Positions 61,401 to 64,000 of a DNA stretch of 64,000 bases are shown one piece after another (positions within the stretch are counted from its first letter, which is position 1; the number at the start of each line of letters is the position of its first letter). The position numbers were made by a program, and so were the translations under genes. This stretch comes from Acanthacorydalis orientalis. Its lineage: Eukaryota; Arthropoda; Insecta; Megaloptera; Corydalidae. The stretch lies in NCBI GenBank assembly GCA_034766995.1, contig CM068313.1:9018961-9082960 (forward strand). Reading direction: 5' to 3'. Under the pieces are notes generated by a model. It had not been told where the DNA came from, did not search any database, and was given only the letters and a program-made list of their open reading frames with translations.

Positions 61401-61462
61401 ATTATCATCTCGCGCTCGCTGTCACAACGAGCAAGCGTATCCAGCACAAACGGCGATACATA

Positions 61463-61484
61463 TTTATATATATATATATATATA
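61463..61484. repeat. Short (AT)n microsatellite
   Basis: AT repeat right of the tRNA-like patch. Confidence 0.9.
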
Positions 61485-61489
61485 CACAT

Positions 61490-61580
61490 ATTGATTAACA
61501 ATGATCAATAAACAATTTGTAATCAGAAAAGTTTTTTTGTTGTTTGTAGAGTAATTAAAAATTAATTTGTGAAAAAAATT
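61490..61580. mobile_element. Foldback MITE F1, right-arm fragment
   Basis: ACAATGATCAATAAACAATTTGTAATCAG-like sequence with TTTTTTTGTTGTTTGTAG and TTAATTTGTGAAAAAAATTC, in F1 order. Confidence 0.5.
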
Positions 61581-61699
61581 CTTAATTCTTTAATCGACAA
61601 TTGAAATGGATATTATCGAGAATTAAAATTTACATTTCAAAAAATGTTACTTTTTATATCAAAATAGTTATTGTATTGACTTGTTGAAAAAAATTGCTG

Positions 61700-62060
61700 A
61701 TACGCTACACAACCCTTTTTTCATAACAACGCCGAGCGTAAATATAGCCGTGACTCTCCAGCACTACACAAAACCGTAGACCCTTCTACGTTATACTCTG
61801 CACATAAGATAATAATATGGGTACAAGTATAAACCTGAGATTTTCTCGTTATTAGCTAAATAAAGGTCGGATTCATCTCACTCGTATGCATCGTACGTCA
61901 CGTCGTCTCATCTCGCTCGGTCGCAATATCGTTCGCTAATTGGTTAAACCAGGGTGACGAGACTAAGTGGATTTTGGGGCCGCATAAAGTTATTCAATAA
62001 CGCGCTTCGCATGTAACGCACACACATACATACACACAAATACGTATACAGAAAGAGAAT
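61700..62060. promoter_or_regulatory. GC-richer island 15
   Basis: Contains CGTACGTCACGTCGTC, AATTGGTTAAACCAGGGTGA (inverted GGTT/AACC) and GGCCGCATAAAG (Caudal/Abd-B-like). No coding frame; candidate regulatory element. Confidence 0.3.
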
Positions 62061-62748
62061 GCTTCTCGTTGCATAGGGGTGTGAACTTCAGACATTTGAT
62101 ATTATTATATCAGAAGTAAAGTCAGGTTTGAGAAAGCCTGTTTTTACTATTAACGGTATATACGTGAAACTAGATTCAAAATCTATTTAATATTTTCATA
62201 ATATTCATTTATTGAATTTTCACTTTCTTTGTTTTAAACGACAATTAATAATAAATACTTTTACTCAGGCATTAAAAATACAAAACAAATTTAAAGTATG
62301 TTTTGTTAAAACCGGAAAATAAGATTTGCGGCTAAATAATTTATTGTAGAAAGTTTTACAGTAGTTTGCTATCAAATATTTACACTACAAGCAGCATCTC
62401 TGATATAACTCGGAACAATTTTGAAAGTATTTAATTAAAATATCTCAAAAGTTATCTCACAAGTGAATTAATATCATCAACGTCTGAAAAAATGCTTTCA
62501 AAATACTCTTCAATTTTGAAAACATTCAGATATAGATTACTGTTATATCAGGAGAGTAAAGCGTGTGGTTTATCGCAAAGATGTGTTTCCTCGATAATAA
62601 TTCAGATGCTGAAGGAAAATAATGAACAGATTAGTAGTAAAAATCCATAAATGATCTCTTGAGTAATCCTTTCATTGTTATTAAAAAGTAAATAATCCCG
62701 TCTTTACATGCATTTAAAATTGAAAAAGCAAGTCAGAAAGTAAAAATT
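62060..62748. other. AT-rich noncoding DNA
   Basis: Nothing recognised. Confidence 0.5.
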
Positions 62749-63229
62749 TTAGGTGCAAAAATTAATTGTATGCCTTTAAATTGAATCAATCATAACTCTG
62801 TTTTAAATTAAAATATTTTCTCGTCGTTTTAGAATTTTGAAGTGCCAACCTCGACATTTAAAAAACTATATGTATTGGTCAAGCAGTTGGCATAACCTCA
62901 CAAAACATAAGTGAACATAGTGGCGTCGAAAAGTAGCATATTAGGCATTGCATACTTTTCGTATTCTAATTGAAGGAAATGCTACCGAAGCCACGAGAAT
63001 GATTTGTTCAGCTTTGGGGGAAGGTGTTTTGATGCATAAAACGTGCAAAAAATGTTAAAACAGTGAAGGAGGTCCGAAAAAGCATTGCGACTTTAAAATA
63101 ATAGGGATATTAAAAATAATAGTTAAGTTATTTAAAATAATAGGGAATATTTTAATTGAAATGTATTCCATTTTTCTGTAAATATACATTTTCTATAAAA
63201 AAATGCACCGGTTTAATTTGTACACTTAA
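62749..63229 (+). mobile_element. Mariner-derived MITE, copy 6
   Basis: TIR TTAGGTGCAAAAATTAATTG at the left and TTTAATTTGTACACTTAA closing at 63229 (481 bp). The frame from ATG at 62999 reads MICSALGEGVLMHKTCKKC then stop, resembling the mariner transposase N-terminal helix-turn-helix (ICxxxGEGVxxxRTCxxW). This is the copy that best shows the parentage. Confidence 0.85.
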
Positions 63230-63299
63230 TACTCGTATATTCAAGAAGTAAAAACTATTATTCTACATATAGGCTTTTTATAATTATCATAGAGGGTAG

Positions 63300-63415
63300 A
63301 TGCTGTAGAGTTTAAGACATCTATCTGAGGATGGCACTCGTGCCGAAACTAGTGGTGCAGAACAGACATTTAACTTATCAGAAGGATAAACACCAACAGG
63401 GCAACGATCCTTTTA
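63300..63415 (+). mobile_element. Foldback element F2, copy 3 (one arm)
   Basis: CTGAGGATGGCACTCGTGCC GAAACTAGTGGTGCAG, then AAGGATAAACACCAACAGGG, matching the right arms of copies 1 and 2. Only one arm is evident. Confidence 0.6.
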
Positions 63416-63429
63416 TTAGAATGTACATT

Positions 63430-63990
63430 TATCAATCAGTGAGATTTCTCTTAATCAGTAAATATAAAATTTCGAAAAGATGTACAATTTATCTTATAGT
63501 AAAATAATATACAAATATATTTACACGTTAGTGGAGTTATACTGAATAATAGAAAATACAAATGAAATGTAAATAAAATACCTAAAATTGAATATAGTTT
63601 AATATAAAAAAATTTCAAAATAAAATATTATTTATTTTACTTGGAAATATGTGAAGTATTTAATTTATAAGATAGCGTTATGTAAACTTATTGCTAATAA
63701 AAAATTGACGTTCTTGCCTTCTCTGAATCGAATAGACTAGTTTTAAAAAAATACACTTTCTAGCAGGGTTTTGATATGCAAACATTGATGTCATGTTATA
63801 TTTTAATCAAAACGAGCTTACTGTGTCGCGATTATTAGATGATTTTATACCATTTGCATTTGAGAAGCCCCGTATCTTAAGTAAAACACATATAAAATTA
63901 TTTATTATTCTGGTCTCGTGTTTTCATATCATTCAGTGATATTTGTTTACAATTTCTATTTTTCTATTTTGAATTTTGTTTCTTCTCCCA
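63430..63990. other. AT-rich noncoding DNA at the right edge
   Basis: No gene seen until the acceptor-like end. Confidence 0.5.
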
Positions 63991-64000
63991 GGTACGAAAT
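63975..64000 (+). other. Candidate splice acceptor / exon start at the right edge
   Basis: TTTTGTTTCTTCTCCCAG is a strong pyrimidine tract plus CAG (AG at 63990-63991), followed by GTACGAAAT. It may open an exon of a plus-strand gene beyond the window. Nine bases cannot show what it codes for. Confidence 0.3.

Noticed and set aside
4921..61484. CRISPR-like or centromeric satellite array
   Set aside because: The arrays are simple dinucleotide repeats with unrelated unique DNA between them; there is no regular repeat-spacer pattern and no higher-order monomer.

Overview
This window is AT-rich eukaryotic DNA, I estimate roughly a quarter G+C. It is packed with long (AT)n microsatellites and decayed DNA transposons. 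The only gene I can read with confidence is on the minus strand in the first 9.6 kb. Its spliced exons encode a protein I recognise as myofilin, a thick-filament protein of insect muscle. That gene, the mariner relics and the compact splice signals point to an arthropod, most likely an insect. I cannot place it more precisely.

Layout. Positions 733-9606 hold four myofilin exons, with coding start at 9579. They are joined by introns of about 0.2, 7.3 and 0.45 kb, and the gene runs off the left edge. The 5' leader is spliced at 9606, so the promoter lies further right. A minus-strand initiator-plus-donor signature near 41529-41640 is one possible but unproven first exon. From about 9.6 kb to the right edge I find no convincing protein-coding gene; a plus-strand splice acceptor in the last 10 bases may open a neighbouring gene.

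The 54 kb to the right is a patchwork of three things. (1) About 50 (AT)n arrays, some continuing into (GT)n, (CA)n or (GA)n. (2) Transposon debris: two mariner transposase pseudogenes, six copies of an internally deleted mariner-derived MITE, a 284-bp hAT-type MITE with a perfect 8-bp target duplication, at least 17 copies or arms of a foldback MITE (family F1), and three copies of a second foldback element (F2) whose arms carry a hammerhead-like motif. (3) About a dozen GC-richer islands of 150-450 bp, mostly abutting an (AT)n array and enriched in perfect palindromes such as CACGTG, plus a full CRE and a perfect RFX X-box.

Interpretation. I read the right-hand part as a regulatory landscape or a very long first intron / intergenic region, in which probably conserved cis-regulatory islands are isolated by satellite-like AT tracts and MITEs. 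The long tyrosine/isoleucine open frames across the window are translations of (TA)n and are not genes.
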